From positions 4,112,261-4,176,260 of the forward strand of contig NC_133114.1 of the NCBI RefSeq assembly GCF_022965805.1: 64,000 bases of DNA, in the 5' to 3' direction. Source of the DNA: Primulina eburnea (Eukaryota > Streptophyta > Magnoliopsida > Lamiales > Gesneriaceae). This document shows positions 12,218 to 23,353 of this stretch, piece by piece. A program made the translations under genes and the position numbers. The notes beneath the pieces were generated by a model. It saw only the letters and a list, made by a program, of their open reading frames with translations. It did not search any database and was not told where the DNA came from. Numbering within the stretch: the first letter of the stretch is position 1; each line of letters begins with the position of its first letter.

Positions 12218-12863
12218 TAGGTTCATTATTGTACTTAACTGCTAGTCGTCCTTATATTGTATTTGTTGTCTGTATGTGTGCTAGATTTCAAGCAAACCCT
12301 AAGCAATCACATTTTTCAGCTGCCAAACGTATTTTAAAATATCTTAAAGGCACTCAAAATGTTAGATTATGGCATTCTAAAGACTCCTCTTTCAATTTAG
12401 TTGGATATTCAGATGCAGATTATGCAGGATGTAAGCTTTATCGTAAAAGTAAAGTGGATCATGTCAGTTTCTAGGAGACAGACTGATCTCTTGGTTCAGC
12501 AAGAAGCAGACATTCATTGCTACTTCCACAACTGAAGCAGAATATCTTGCTGCTGGTAGTTGCTGTGCTCAACTGCTCTGGATTCAGCAACAACTGAAAG
12601 ATTACGGAGTTATTTCCAAGGAATCACCCATATTTTGTGACAACACTAGCACGATTGCTATCACTTACAACCCAGTTCTTCACTCAAGGACCAAGCACAT
12701 AGATGTCAGGCATCACTTTATCAGAGATCATGCTTTGAAGAAGGACATCAGAATGGAATATGTCTCAACTGAATAACAAGCATCTGACATCTTCACCAAA
12801 CCATTGCCCGAGACTAAGTTTTCTCACTTTTGCAATATACTTGGTTTAATTGATTTATCCTAA
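12190..12863 (+). pseudogene. Copia RNase H
   Basis: After a frame change near 12195 it reads GSLLYLTASRPYIVFVVCMC, VGYSDADYAGC, then after another break near 12470 TSTTEAEYLAAG, HSRTKHIDVRHHFIRDH and DIFTKPLPETKFSHF, ending at TAA 12861-12863. These are the copia RNase H residues that follow RT. A TAA near 12774 truncates the end. Confidence 0.85.
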
Positions 12864-13109
12864 TCAGTTTTACTGCTAATATATCAGTTGTTAATTAATT
12901 TGTGTCATTTATCAGTTCTTAATTTTTAACTGATGTCATCTTGTCAGTTTGTTATTTTTCAGCTTGTCTTTTATCAGTTATTAAGTTTCAACTGATTTCA
13001 GTTAGTCATTTGTCAGTTATTATGTTCAGTTCGTGAATTACTTATCAACTGATGAAATTAATTCTTGCAAGAAGATAAAAGACAAAGATAAACTAGATAA
13101 ACATTTTAT
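12864..13109. other. Noncoding spacer saturated with CAGTT/AACTG
   Basis: I count eight CAGTT and three AACTG in 12841-13080, where about 0.5 would be expected at random. No ORF is visible. It separates pol from the antisense ORF. Confidence 0.7.
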
Positions 13110-13529
13110 TCATTGAAAGAAATAAGCACAGAGTACAGTGAAATATTCATCCTCAACAGCATACCTCCACTTGGTCAACCAACCGGTTAAAACTCCGGTG
13201 GAAGTCTTAAGGAAGCTATCTGATTCAGCAATATGTTTTAGGATCTTCCTTTCCTTCTGGAGCATTAGTAGGTAGACACCTTCATTTGCAAAGATGTCCA
13301 CCTCATCAGAAACGTGCAAGCGCCGCCGATATTTCTTCATTTTTGCCACCAGTTTGGGGGTGGCAGCTGCTCCACACTCCTAGAGGAACTGGAGTTATTG
13401 AAGCTCTTCCCAGTATCGGAGAATTTTGTGGAAGACTTCATCTTCCATAGCAGTTTTTCTTTTCTCCAGAGCTGAATCCATAAATGCTTCGGCCATATCA
13501 GGAGTCTTCGAGCTACTTGCACCTGCCAT
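13110..13529 (-). pseudogene. Antisense ORF of the SIRE-like element, 139 codons with two stops
   Basis: Reading the minus strand from ATG 13529 gives MAGASSSKTPDMAEAFMDSA and then a helix-rich stretch to codon 44. Stops follow at codons 45 (13395-13397) and 50 (13380-13382), and the same frame runs on to the TAA at 13110, ending in a Lys/Arg-rich and Glu-rich part (KMKKYRRRLHVSDEVDIFAN). No frameshift is needed. A TATA box stands about 55-60 bp upstream. The family is unknown to me. Antisense ORFs between pol and LTR are known in Tat/Ogre gypsy elements, but this is a copia element. Confidence 0.6.
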
Positions 13530-14157
13530 TATACTTTTTGGATAATTATTTGCTAATATGATTGAAACTAACCGAGCTACTCTTATTTATAGCCTAGGGT
13601 CAATGAAGCTGAAGGGACGAAATCATTACAGCAGACGATTAACCTACTGAGCATAAGATTTATTTTAATTCGTCATTTTATATAATGCTTAAATTCTCGT
13701 AATTTAAATATGCATTTATTAAGGAGGAATATTGGTTTTAAAAGGTTAACTGAGAAGACAGCAGTTAGTAAATCTTCAAACTGAAAAGACACAGTTTCAC
13801 AACTGATCGTTCAGCTGATTATTTTACTAATCTTCTCACATAAGTTAACTAATTAACCACATTGTATTCCAAATCAAGTTATGTGACTGATTATTATCAC
13901 ATTAAATGATGAATAGCATCTTTAAAACGTGGACTCATTTGAACCATTTGAAATTGTACACACGCTTGCAGCACACGTACACACGTCTTTAATTCAAATT
14001 TTCGTGGACTGACACGTATCCAGAAATTGAACAGTCACCTGCATATGTACTTTCCCCGCCCCAATTCAGTTTTTCCTTACGCGTATATCACTATTCAGAG
14101 CAAATTCATACTCCGAGCTTATATCATGCAAACTTTCAGGTTTTCGTATTCTCAGAG
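13530..14157. other. Spacer between antisense ORF and extra 3' ORF
   Basis: About 630 bp, AT-rich with more AACTG/CAGTT motifs. It holds the antisense promoter at its left and ends TTCTCAGAG before ATG 14158. No coding sequence seen. Confidence 0.5.
13584..13591 (-). promoter_or_regulatory. TATA box for the antisense ORF
   Basis: The minus strand reads CTATAAATAAG at 13582-13592, about 55-60 bp before the ATG at 13529. That spacing suits a plant TATA box with a short leader. Confidence 0.55.
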
Positions 14158-16938
14158 ATGACAAATCAAATTCCAGCACACATTTTGAATGCTATGGCTA
14201 TTAACTTCGAATCAGTTCTATCAGTCAATGAGGCAGATATCAAGAACGTATTTCTGAAACTGGAAGCAGCTGGTTTGAGGACGTTTCTGAGACAATCTTC
14301 TCAGGAAATCTACCCGAAGGAGCTTCATGATTTCTACTCAAATGGGTATGTCAATTCTGATGGAAACGTCATCACTATTGTCAATGGTCAGCTGCTGATC
14401 ATTTTTTAATAATATTTTGGAGAACTGTTCTTATTGCCTACTGATGGGCTCAACAACTTTTCTGAGGTTAAAACATCTGATATTGAGGAGATGCAATCGT
14501 TGTTGTCAGCTGATGGTCGGAAAATCAAAGTTTCCGATCCCAAGAAAGAGTTGAAGCCAGAAATCCAACTGCTGGCTGATATTGTGGCTAAGGGGATCTT
14601 CGCTAAGGTCGGTTCATTTGCTGCCCTTACTCTTGAAAAATTTCAAGCGATGACTGTGATTATGGCTGAAAAGAAGGTGAATTGGAGGCATATCATCTTC
14701 AGCATTCTGTGCAACATGCTCCAATCAACCAAGCAGTCAAGGGGGTATGCAGTTCAAATCAGTTATTTTTTGAAGGCCAAGGGGCTAGTGGCTGATAATG
14801 CTGAAAAATCAGTCAAGTTCAAAGTCTTCAACGCCAAGAACGTCCAGCCACCCAAGACTAAACTGGACATCTCTCCTGATCTGTTTGTGAAGATCAAAAA
14901 AGAGATAGGGACGCAGCAGGATGCTCCCAAGTCAGTAAAGAAGGGCAAAACTTTGGCTCAGCTGAAGACAATCAAGAGGAAATTGATTGTCGGTGAATCA
15001 GATTCTGAGAAGACACCTTCTCCGAAGATTGCAAAGAAACCAAGGACCCAGAAAACCAAGCCGGCAGCAATGTTGGAATCCATCCCAGCTTAAAGACTAA
15101 AGCAATCAGATGCTCTACAGCCTATTCAGGCTATTCCTCTGAAAGCCACTCCAGCCGAAGTTTCAGCAAAAGATCAGTTACCTCCACCAACTGATCCATC
15201 CAAAAAGGTCATCACCACATCTGGTAAAAAAAAGAAATCAGCAAGAGTTACAGCTACTATGATCAATATCAATCGCCCTACCATATTTGCTCCTGCTCGA
15301 CCCAAGGAATCAAGATTCAGGAACTAGTGGATGCTACTCATTCTGGACTGGACATTCCACACATTCTCTCTGATGAGAAAGGCAAGGGCAAGTTGATCGA
15401 AGAGACCAGGCCATCAAACGCGATTCAAACTCACATTGACCTTATCTGGGAACATTTCAATGCATTTGCTGAATCCAAACTGAAAACGTATGATGCTTGT
15501 ATGAGTTTCAGAACTCACATTTTTGCCAAACAGTTGAAAAGGAAGTCTAAACTGAATAAATTCATCAAACTGAAAGCAGCTATTCTCAAAGTGGTCAAAG
15601 CTGCTACCATTGCTCAGACACTGGAGAGGAGAAATTATTTCTTTGATCAACTAAGAGCCAAAAAGTTGGCTCAACTGATTGAGAAGCTCAAGAGCAACTA
15701 CATTCCTACAAATCCAACTGCTTACAATGATCGAGTTGTGCTTACTCAGTTGGACACAGATCTTATTGCTTTGCAAATGCAGATAAAGCATTGGGAACTG
15801 GATCAGGAATTAGTCAATCATGAAGGCTTTTCAGAAGAAGAAGAAGACGAACCTTCATCACAGCACAAAGAGCCATCCCCAGAACAAGCTGTTGCTACAA
15901 CTGTAGAGCCAATTTAGGATGTGCCACAATCTTCTTCTGCTGCTGATCCTCAACTATACTTGGACGCTGACTTGACACTTGCTAATATCGATGAAAGCAT
16001 TCATTCAGTAGCCCAAGAACTTCAGACAAATGTGCCTTCAACTGAATCAGTTGATCTCCCAATGGATCAAGCAGCTACAGATGCTCTTATCTCTTCAACT
16101 GAGGAGCCAGTTCAGCATTTTGTCTCTGCTGAACAAGGTGTTCAAACTGATGTGCCCATTCAATCACCTGTCGTGACTAATCAAGAAACTGTTGACACTG
16201 TGGAGGCTCAATTGCACGCTATTGAAAATTTTCCAACTGACGAGCCGCAACAAGTTTCAGTTGACCATCAATCAGAAGCAACAGTCACTGACCCTCCAAC
16301 TGAAACTCCCACAGATCCTCAACTTAATCAGCAGGACAGTTCATCTTCTTCTCCGAATCAATCTTCATCTCCTCCTATTCAAGAAGAAGCCATTGTGCAA
16401 GACGTTCTAGAGCTGATACATGCTGAAACGGTAGTATCTGACAGGACTATGGTGGTCTTTGATCAAATTACCAGGGAATAGGAACCAGGGATGTCTGGAC
16501 CTGTATCTCCTCATCCATCCTTAGACATAGACTTAGTACTCGAAGAGATTCAGGACATCCAGCATAACATGTCAAAGATGATGGATGTTATCAAGAAAAT
16601 TCAATCCACTCAACTTGCTCATTCTCTGAAGCTGGACTCTTCAGTTGAATTCAATTCAGGGAGACTGAAGACAATTCAAGCTGTTGTGACCTCTATCTCT
16701 TTTACAATGGAGGAACTTAAAAGAACAGAGGCTTAACTGGGAGTCTCTCCCTAACTCAAGACTCAATCAGCAAACGAGTTGAATTTATGGAGACGTATGT
16801 CTCAAGGAAAATAGAATTGCTGCAAATCATGGTGCTTACTGCAATCTCAGACGTATCCACTATTGTCGGCATCTTATCAACTGATGTTCGGAAGTTATCA
16901 AATAAGATGGATGCGTTTGACAAAAAGGGAGAAGATTA
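14158..16938 (+). pseudogene. Additional ORF after pol (env-position ORF), unknown family, about 920 codons
   Basis: Starts MTNQIPAHILNAMAINFESV. The first block (14158-15093) is one frame broken only by tandem TAA TAA at 14407-14412. A frame change follows between 15093 and 15327; then 15327-16736 is one frame with stops at 15915 and 16479. Another frame change leads to the end at TAA 16938 (KKGED). The N-terminus is helical and globular. The middle is Lys-rich (KSVKKGKTLAQLKTIKRKL), then a long low-complexity Gln/Pro/Thr/Glu section with many QSV and PTE, and a coiled-coil-like tail. I see no signal peptide or membrane segment, so env is only positional. It could be an acquired host or element-specific protein. 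Confidence 0.7.
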
Positions 16939-17137
16939 AAGCTCAGCTAGATCAACAGCAAAAGAAGTCAGAATTTCTTTGAAGAGCAGTCAGAAGTTAA
17001 CTGTTTCGAGTAGCAGTTTTTATTTTTGAAGATTATTATTCTTTCTCTAAGAAGAAGTTCAGTTAATCGAATTCTTATTTTATCTACAATGAGTTCAGTT
17101 GATCAGTTATTATTTGCTTAGTTTTGTCAAACACCTA

Positions 17138-17149
17138 AAAATGGGAAAT
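17138..17149 (+). other. Polypurine tract of the SIRE-like element
   Basis: AAAATGGGAAAT lies immediately before the LTR start TGTTGGAAACTAAG. Confidence 0.6.
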
Positions 17150-18118
17150 TGTTGGAAACTAAGTTTCGGCGTTTGACAAATTGAAGGACAAAAGCTCGAA
17201 CCAACTGATTATATAATAACTGAACGTGTGAAGCCTTAACTGAATCCAACAACTGAACTCGCAACTGATCTATGCAACTGAACGTGCAGCCAACTAACAG
17301 CAGTTGTAAACCCTACCAGCTATTGCCCAGCAGCTGATTCTTCTGCTGAACACGTCATCAATTATCGGGAAATGACATTCAACCGACAGTGGTACACAGC
17401 AGACTGTTACTTAGTTGAACGCCGCATTTCAGAGATTGCAGTGTACGGATGTCAGAGGAATATTGACGTGGCAATCAACGGATATAAAATTCAAATAACA
17501 TTTAATGTTACCGTTAAGAGGGAAGCCTATAACTAGGTGAAGAGGGCAGCTGAAAAGAGAGAGAACGAACAACTATTCTACTCAAGCTTGTTGTTACGCT
17601 GCTAAAACCACTACTCGTATTCAAATATCAAAAGCTCACTCTTATAAGATATATCAGTAGCAATCAAGGCTACATTTACGAGCTTGTTAGCACTTTGAAA
17701 TCTTTGTTAGATTCATTCAGTTGTGTTAAATTCAGTCACGCATTGTAAAAGTTTTTGTAAACTAAGAGTTTCAGTTTTGGCAGTGTTAAGTCCAAGCTGA
17801 AGTGGGTCAGTACAACTCTTGTATTCGATCAAAGTCTTTTAGTGGAAATCATATCTTCGTGATAGAAGGGATGACGTAGGAGTTATTCTATTCTCCGAAC
17901 ATCCAGAAACACACCGTGTGTATTTTATTTCAGATTTTCAGTCAGTTATTCTATCTTTCAGTCAGTTTACTTCCGCAACTATATTTCAGTTAAACTGATT
18001 GTTATTGACTGAGGAGATACCGAGTGTCAGTTTGTCACTAAACTGAACCCAATCTTCGAAAAGAATATAAAATCAGTGAGTGTTTATTCAACCCCCTTCT
18101 AAACACTCATCACCTTCA
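17150..18118 (+). repeat. 3' LTR of the SIRE-like element
   Basis: Begins TGTTGGAAAC after the polypurine tract and ends CACCTTCA. I set the end there because the copia protein on the other strand keeps its normal sequence (..TKVSLP) up to 18121, and 18119-18123 (GGTAG) would be the target duplication. The first 150 bp are exceptionally dense in AACTG. No second LTR is in the window. Confidence 0.7.
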
Positions 18119-18408
18119 GGTAGTGACACTTTTGTAAGTCCCGGCAGCAACTTCCGTTCTGAGATAATTTTCAACCCCCGTTCTGACATATACCCGAGCT
18201 TTCTATGCCATAACACTGTTAATTCTTCTCCTGAACCAATTGATGCAACATCTAGTTCTGCCTCTTTGTGTGTTTCCCCCAAAAGTACATACAGATTTGC
18301 AGCAACTTTTTCCGCCTTCATAACTACAAGCGCATCCTTCACAATTTTCATGATCTCGTTCTCGGTACGTGTTTTGCACCCGATATCATCCAATTGCCCC
18401 AAGAACAA
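18119..18408 (-). pseudogene. Copia GAG-pre-integrase fragment
   Basis: LTVLWHRKLGYMSERGLKII is the pre-integrase zinc region, cut after TKVSLP by the neighbouring LTR. It is out of frame with the protease piece, so a frame change lies near 18400. Confidence 0.75.
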
Positions 18409-18780
18409 AATATTCTTCGTCGGTCTTTCACATGTCGTACCTCCTGTATGGTGCGAATAATGCCATCAAACATTTTAATTTTGATAGTACTGACCCCAGC
18501 GATTTCCAAGGCATGATCATTTCCCATGAATACATATCCTCCTGAGACTGGTTCATAATGATCAAACCATTCACTTCGAGACGTCATGTGCCATGTCGCT
18601 CCTGAATCCATAATCCATGTGTCACAAAATTTGTGTCTGCCTTTTGCAACAGTTGCTGCTTCGCTGAATAATATTTCACCACTGCCTGAAGTACTAGCCA
18701 CATTTCCTTGAGAACTCTTGTCGATACTCGTACACTCTTTTTTGAAGTGTCATTTACCGCCACATTTAAAGCAGTAAATA
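18348..18780 (-). pseudogene. Copia protease and broken zinc knuckle
   Basis: WIMDSGATWHMTSRSEWFDH is the protease active-site block. Just upstream (18730-18780) the knuckle reads YCFKCGGK, a stop, then HFKKEC: the CCHC ligands survive but a TGA sits in the middle of the finger. Confidence 0.8.
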
Positions 18781-18872
18781 TTTTTCTTCTTACTTCTCGA
18801 CTTTGATCTACCTCGTCTTTGGCTCACACTGGAGTCACGGTCCATAAATCTTCCTCTTATCATCAGCAAAAT

Positions 18873-19450
18873 CTATGCCTGCTTCGAAGTTACCAACCTA
18901 TCTTCCTTGTTCTTGGGTCGACTTTTTTCTCCGAGAACCGCAGTTAAGACATCGTCGAATCTTAGAAAGCCCATAAGAATATTGTTGGTTATGTTGATGA
19001 TAAGTTGATCATATGAATTTGGTAGACTTTGAAGTAGAAGCTCCACATGTTCATTTTCCCCTATTTTATGCCCCATGGAATTGAGTTGGGCAAATAGAGT
19101 ATTTAGTGTGTTGATATGGTCGGTCATCGATGAGGATTCCGCCATCCGAAAAGTATAAAGCCTTCTCTTTAGAAAAATCATGTTGTGTAGCGACTTGACC
19201 TCATACATCTTTGTCAGAGTATCCCAGATAACTTTGGCTGTTTTTATCTCAGAGATACTTGACAAAACTTCGTCTGCTATAGCCAAGTGTAAATTGACAA
19301 CAACATTATCATTCATCTCATTCCATTTTCCATCGTCCGTAATTTCCACCGGTCTATCTCCAATAACTGCCAAGCAATTCTCCTTGCTTAAAACTGCTTG
19401 CATCTTTATTTTCCACATCATAAAATTGCTTCCGTTGAACTTTTTTTTTT
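18873..19450 (-). pseudogene. Copia gag (UBN2/DUF4219-type)
   Basis: The 182-residue open piece begins MMWKIKMQAVLSKENCLAVI and contains AKVIWDTLTKMYEVKSLHN and SLPNSYDQLIINITNNI, the pattern of copia gag (gag-polypeptide of LTR copia type). The frame is open upstream through KKFNGSNF toward the primer site, so the true start is probably a little further right. It is in the same frame as the protease piece, with stops between. Confidence 0.8.
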
Positions 19451-19601
19451 GTACCTTCCCGCCATTTACAACAATTTAGTAGACTGGACAAAATTAATCC
19501 CGCCTTAATAAAAAAATCTCAAAAACTCTTTTCTGATGTGGATGATCAATCTAGGGTGCAACCACAGAGCATACTCAGAATTTTAAGAAATTTTAAACCA
19601 A

Positions 19602-19614
19602 GGCTCTGATACCA
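19602..19614 (-). other. tRNA-Met(i) primer binding site of the second copia
   Basis: The minus strand reads TGGTATCAGAGCC, a perfect plant site, two bases inside the LTR end at 19617. Confidence 0.9.
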
Positions 19615-19616
19615 CT

Positions 19617-20618
19617 TGTTGGTCCCACTTGCGGTAATTTGAGATAATAAACCAGAAAATAAATAATAAACTGGACACCGAGATTTACGTGGAAAACCCC
19701 TAAAATTATTAGGGTAAAAACCACGGGCAATATGAAAAGATTTTCACTATAATATTTTATGATGTACAACCCACTCACAGTATTTCCAAAGAGAACACAC
19801 ACTCTCTTAATACAGGAGAACAAAACACTCACAAATTTTATAGAACTAAGTACTTGAATGCTATAGGATGAGAGAAAACTCGAAGAAATGATGATTTTAG
19901 AATGAAAGGGGGAGCTCTATTTATAGAGCCCCTTGTCCATGTGAATACGCGTTAAAAACGTGTTATTTTCATTTAAATCAGCCGCCCAACTTTGACAAAT
20001 CTCCCGACATGCAGGGGCGGATTCACTGTAGGGCCGAAGGGGGCCACGGCCCCCTTGAATTTTTTTTTTTTTAAATTATTATTATATAAGATATATTTTA
20101 TTATTTAGTATATATATTATTTGACCCACCAAAATTTAAAGTATCTATAATTAGTCTAATGGTTAAAGACTTTCAAGGTTTACACATATGGTCCCGTGTT
20201 CTATTCTTCTTATACGCTGTTTTTTGACATTGTTCTGCAAATTTTTTTTGAAAACCTAAATAACGGGCTTTGACAAAGTCCCAACTTAAAACCTTCATAG
20301 TTGGTTAATACAAACACAATCAAGAAAGCCATTTTAAATAATAACCTAACGTAACCTTTTGCAAAACATCTGCTATATTGTCGACTGATGAGTGAAATAT
20401 TGTGGGACGCGAGTTCGGAGACACATCGGAAGGAAAGACGAGGACTATTGGAATTTTTTCTGACGTTCAAGAATTGAGGTAGACCGGCCCCACCAAACAT
20501 ATCATTCTGGATCCGCCACTGCCGACATGCATTTAATGCTCCTGACGACATCTAATGGGATTAGCAAGTAGGGAATATAGCCCCATAAAACTCACATAAT
20601 AGAACCTTACAGGTGCCA
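19617..20618 (-). repeat. 5' LTR of the second copia, split by an hAT-like insertion
   Basis: Starts TGTTGGTCCCACTT next to the primer site and contains the ACGTGGAAAACCC block common in plant copia LTRs. It resumes at 20530 after the inserted element. The outer end is uncertain. Without the insert and its extra TSD it is about 484 bp. Confidence 0.65.
20012..20521. mobile_element. Non-autonomous hAT-like element, 510 bp
   Basis: Terminal inverted repeats CAGGGGCGGATTCA and, reversed, CAGTGGCGGATCCAGA. It is flanked by a perfect 8-bp duplication CCGACATG at 20004-20011 and 20522-20529. Eight-base duplications with CAGGGG-type ends fit hAT. Its interior gives an open but unremarkable minus-strand reading that I do not call a gene. 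Confidence 0.88.
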
Positions 20619-20857
20619 ATTCTTTTTTTTTAGTTATTTCGATCTGTTGCCTTAATTGTATGAATAATTGTTGCTAAGTTAGATGCTAAACATAGTACTT
20701 TAACTATAATGATTTTCCTTGCATAAGTGTTCATTGATTGATGAGTGAAGAATGCACAAAAATTCATAAAAGAAATTTTATATGACTAAAGAAGATTTAA
20801 GTCATTTTATGAATTTAAAACTGAAAGTTTAAAATTTCCAACCTTAACTATATAAAT

Positions 20858-21496
20858 TGTTGGGAATTCAATCAAAGTCCTACATTGAAAATATATAGAG
20901 AAGATCACGAACTTATTAGTTGGAAGGTATCTTCATCGGTATGAGGTATCTTGGGTAAATTCCGAAAACAAATTCATAAGGGCTTAGATCCAAACTGGAC
21001 AATATCATATGATTTTTAAAATATGTGACTTTTAATATTCAATAAATGGTATTAGATTCATGGTCGAGATCGAGTCATGTGGGTGAATCCTAGGATACTT
21101 AAACGAAGGATAGGAGGACTCCCAATAAATCCGTGATGAGATAGAGACAGGTGGTACTCCAAATATTTCACATAAGGCGTATGCTCCCAATGCAGTGAAG
21201 AAGAGTAACATAAATTTATGATCCTCCAAGTGGAGAGGATAGACTGGTTGACTTGAGGAGAGGCCTGAACCATGAGAACAATGGTGGTCTTTAGTTTGAT
21301 GGGAGAATTATTGAGAATTCAATCAAAGACTCACATTGAAAACACACGAGGAAAATGATAGATTAATAAGATAAAATGATACATTCATCGGTATGAGGTC
21401 TTTTAGATAAAGTACAAAAACAAATCTATGAGGATTTATTTTCAAAGTGGACAATATCATATCATTATGGATATATGTATGTTATATTCTACAACA
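20858..21496 (+). mobile_element. TRIM-like element with two short LTRs
   Basis: LTR copies at 20858-21044 (TGTTGGGAATTCAATC) and about 21309-21496 share TTCATCGGTATGAGG and GGACAATATCATA blocks. After the first comes a decayed primer site TGGTATTAGATTC (21047). Before the second is GATGGGAGAA, a polypurine-like tract. The internal part is about 260 bp with no protein domain. Copies are diverged, so this is an old insertion. Confidence 0.7.
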
Positions 21497-22114
21497 TATA
21501 TGTATATGAAACGGGAATGATAATGCGAGCTTACAATGTATTAATTTAACTAATGAGACTGTCGTGAATTATAGAAAATTATTATGACTTTAAAGTAAGT
21601 CATATAGATATGAGAACTGCAACTTGAGACACACAATTATTTTAGATTAATAGTAATATAATTTTAAATTACATATTTATACGAATAAGATCGACTTGGT
21701 TGTATGGATGACATTCTTTTACTATACTTGGATTTCGACGAGGTCGAAGATATCAAATTTGGACCGCAAAAATTATAGTATGTTGTGATCGAGTAATAGT
21801 ATATATATATATATGACAAATATCAGTGTCATTTGATATAGTATTGATTAATTTGAGTGAAAACATATGTTTACGTGCCTTCCTTGAGTTGACTTGACAC
21901 ACGAGCATTTATAATTGGTATATTGATGTATAAAATAAATATTTTGTAACACATATCATTTATACATACATTGATGCATGATATACACTTTGAGTTATAA
22001 TCTTTAGATACCTTGATATGATTATGTTTGGTATTATGTGACCCATAAAGATATAATCATTTGCGGCCTTTATGATTGATGGGTTGATATTTGGGATTTG
22101 ATGGCGTGTTTCTA
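21497..22114. other. AT-rich intergenic sequence
   Basis: No ORF with recognisable residues and no repeat boundary seen. Confidence 0.5.
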
Positions 22115-22236
22115 ACACTATCATATGAATATTCTCATTTACTTAACTGAGGTTGGTGTGCCTGCTCAAGCTTTGACACTATCATATGAATATTCTCATA
22201 TACTTAACTGAGGTTGGTGTGCCTGCTTAAGCTTTG
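22115..22236. repeat. 61-bp tandem duplication
   Basis: Units 22115-22175 and 22176-22236 begin ACACTATCATATGAATATTC and end AAGCTTTG, with only two differences. Confidence 0.9.
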
Positions 22237-22837
22237 ATGATTTGATAACGATTCAATTGATTTTGATACATGCTCAGTGGATGAGCAACTGGCCTGATAC
22301 CTTCACGACATAAATACATTGCATATTATATATTATTTTACAAAAACATTTTGTATTTATTATGACTGTTTCATACGAGGAGTTTGCTCACTCCTAAGAA
22401 GGGCTACTATTCTCCTTGTGTGTGGACAATGACAAGTACCACAAGTCATTAGCAGACTATAGATAATATTTCTGGAATGAACCACACTTGAGATTATTTG
22501 ATAGTGTCTATCCCAATATATATTTATAAATATATATACCTGGACATGTCCTTGAAATTATAAATGTTTGCATATATTTATTTTTCTTTAATTAATTTTG
22601 TGGACGTTTTTATTATTTGATGGTTGTAAACAAGATGTTTAATCAAACTATTTTAAGTATTGAAATTACAATCAATTAATGATTTTGGGCTCATGTTAAA
22701 TGAAAATTTTAAAATGGTTCCGTTCTAATTAATTTATAAAATCAAATTTCGTGGTAATATTTATTGAGAGTTAAATGTCCTCACACCCGATATGACATAG
22801 TCTTTCTTTCTTTATATATATGTGTGATTTCTATTCC
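22237..22837. other. AT-rich sequence, possible LTR remnant
   Basis: Contains TTTCATACGAGGAGTTTGCT and TGTGTGTGGACAATGACA, a wording I associate with plant gypsy LTRs, but no ends or partner copy are visible. Confidence 0.3.
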
Positions 22838-22845
22838 ATCATAAT

Positions 22846-23353
22846 TAAGGATGTAAACGAACCAAACCATTTGTGAGCTATTCGAAGCTCGATTCGATAA
22901 AAGCTCGTTTGAGCTCGTTTAATGAGGCTCGTTAAGATAAACAAACCAATCTCAAGCTTTACAGTATTCGGCTCGTTAGCTCGTAAACATGTTCGTTGAT
23001 AAGTTCATGAGTAATCTTTTAGATGGAAAAAAATAATAGTTTTGATATTTGATTTATTGATTTTTCATATTATTTATGAAATATATAGAAAAATCTATTA
23101 AATTTATTTATTATAATAAATTTACAAATTTTAATAAGAATAATATATTTTTCTTTAAATATATAATTTACTTTTTAATTAATTTAAATGTATAATTCAT
23201 ATTTATTAAGCTTGTTTAGGCTCGATAAAGGCTTGAATAAGCTTGTGAGCCATGCATATATTCGTTAAATAAAGCTCGAGCTCGACTCGATTATAAACGA
23301 ACCAAGCTCAAACATTCAAGAGTTCGACTCGGCTCGACTCGATTACATCCCTA
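22846..23353. mobile_element. hAT-like MITE, 508 bp
   Basis: Ends TAAGGATGTAA and, reversed, TAGGGATGTAA. It has a perfect 8-bp duplication ATCATAAT at 22838-22845 and 23354-23361. The subterminal parts are rich in GAGCTCGA/CGAGTCGA motifs on both sides, as in transposase-binding regions. AT-rich centre, no ORF. Confidence 0.88.

Larger units (their letters stand above)
8862..18118 (+). mobile_element. SIRE/Maximus-like Ty1/copia element with extra ORFs (5' part outside window)
   Basis: Plus-strand order: gag C-terminus, protease, GAG-pre-integrase, integrase, RT, RNase H, an antisense ORF, a long additional ORF, polypurine tract and a 3' LTR. Copia order with a long extra ORF after RNase H is the hallmark of the SIRE/Maximus lineage. 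The 5' LTR and most of gag would lie left of the window because the first gypsy inserted at 8861/8862. The whole element, coding or not, is full of CAGTT and AACTG. Stops and frame changes occur in every ORF, so it is inactive. Confidence 0.85.
18119..20618 (-). mobile_element. Ty1/copia element, 5' half only (gag to start of integrase)
   Basis: Minus-strand copia with 5' LTR on the right, primer site, gag, zinc knuckle, protease and pre-integrase domain. It stops at 18121 where the SIRE-like LTR begins, so the rest should lie beyond that element, left of the window. Its LTR is itself interrupted by an hAT-like element. The right boundary near 20618 (..AGGTGCCA) is a guess from the need for a CA end. 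Confidence 0.78.

Noticed and set aside
20210..20551. 113-codon reading across the hAT-like element
   Set aside because: It runs over the element end into the copia LTR and shows no transposase or known motif.
22376..22800. Solo gypsy LTR
   Set aside because: Familiar wording but no TG..CA ends, duplication or partner copy visible.
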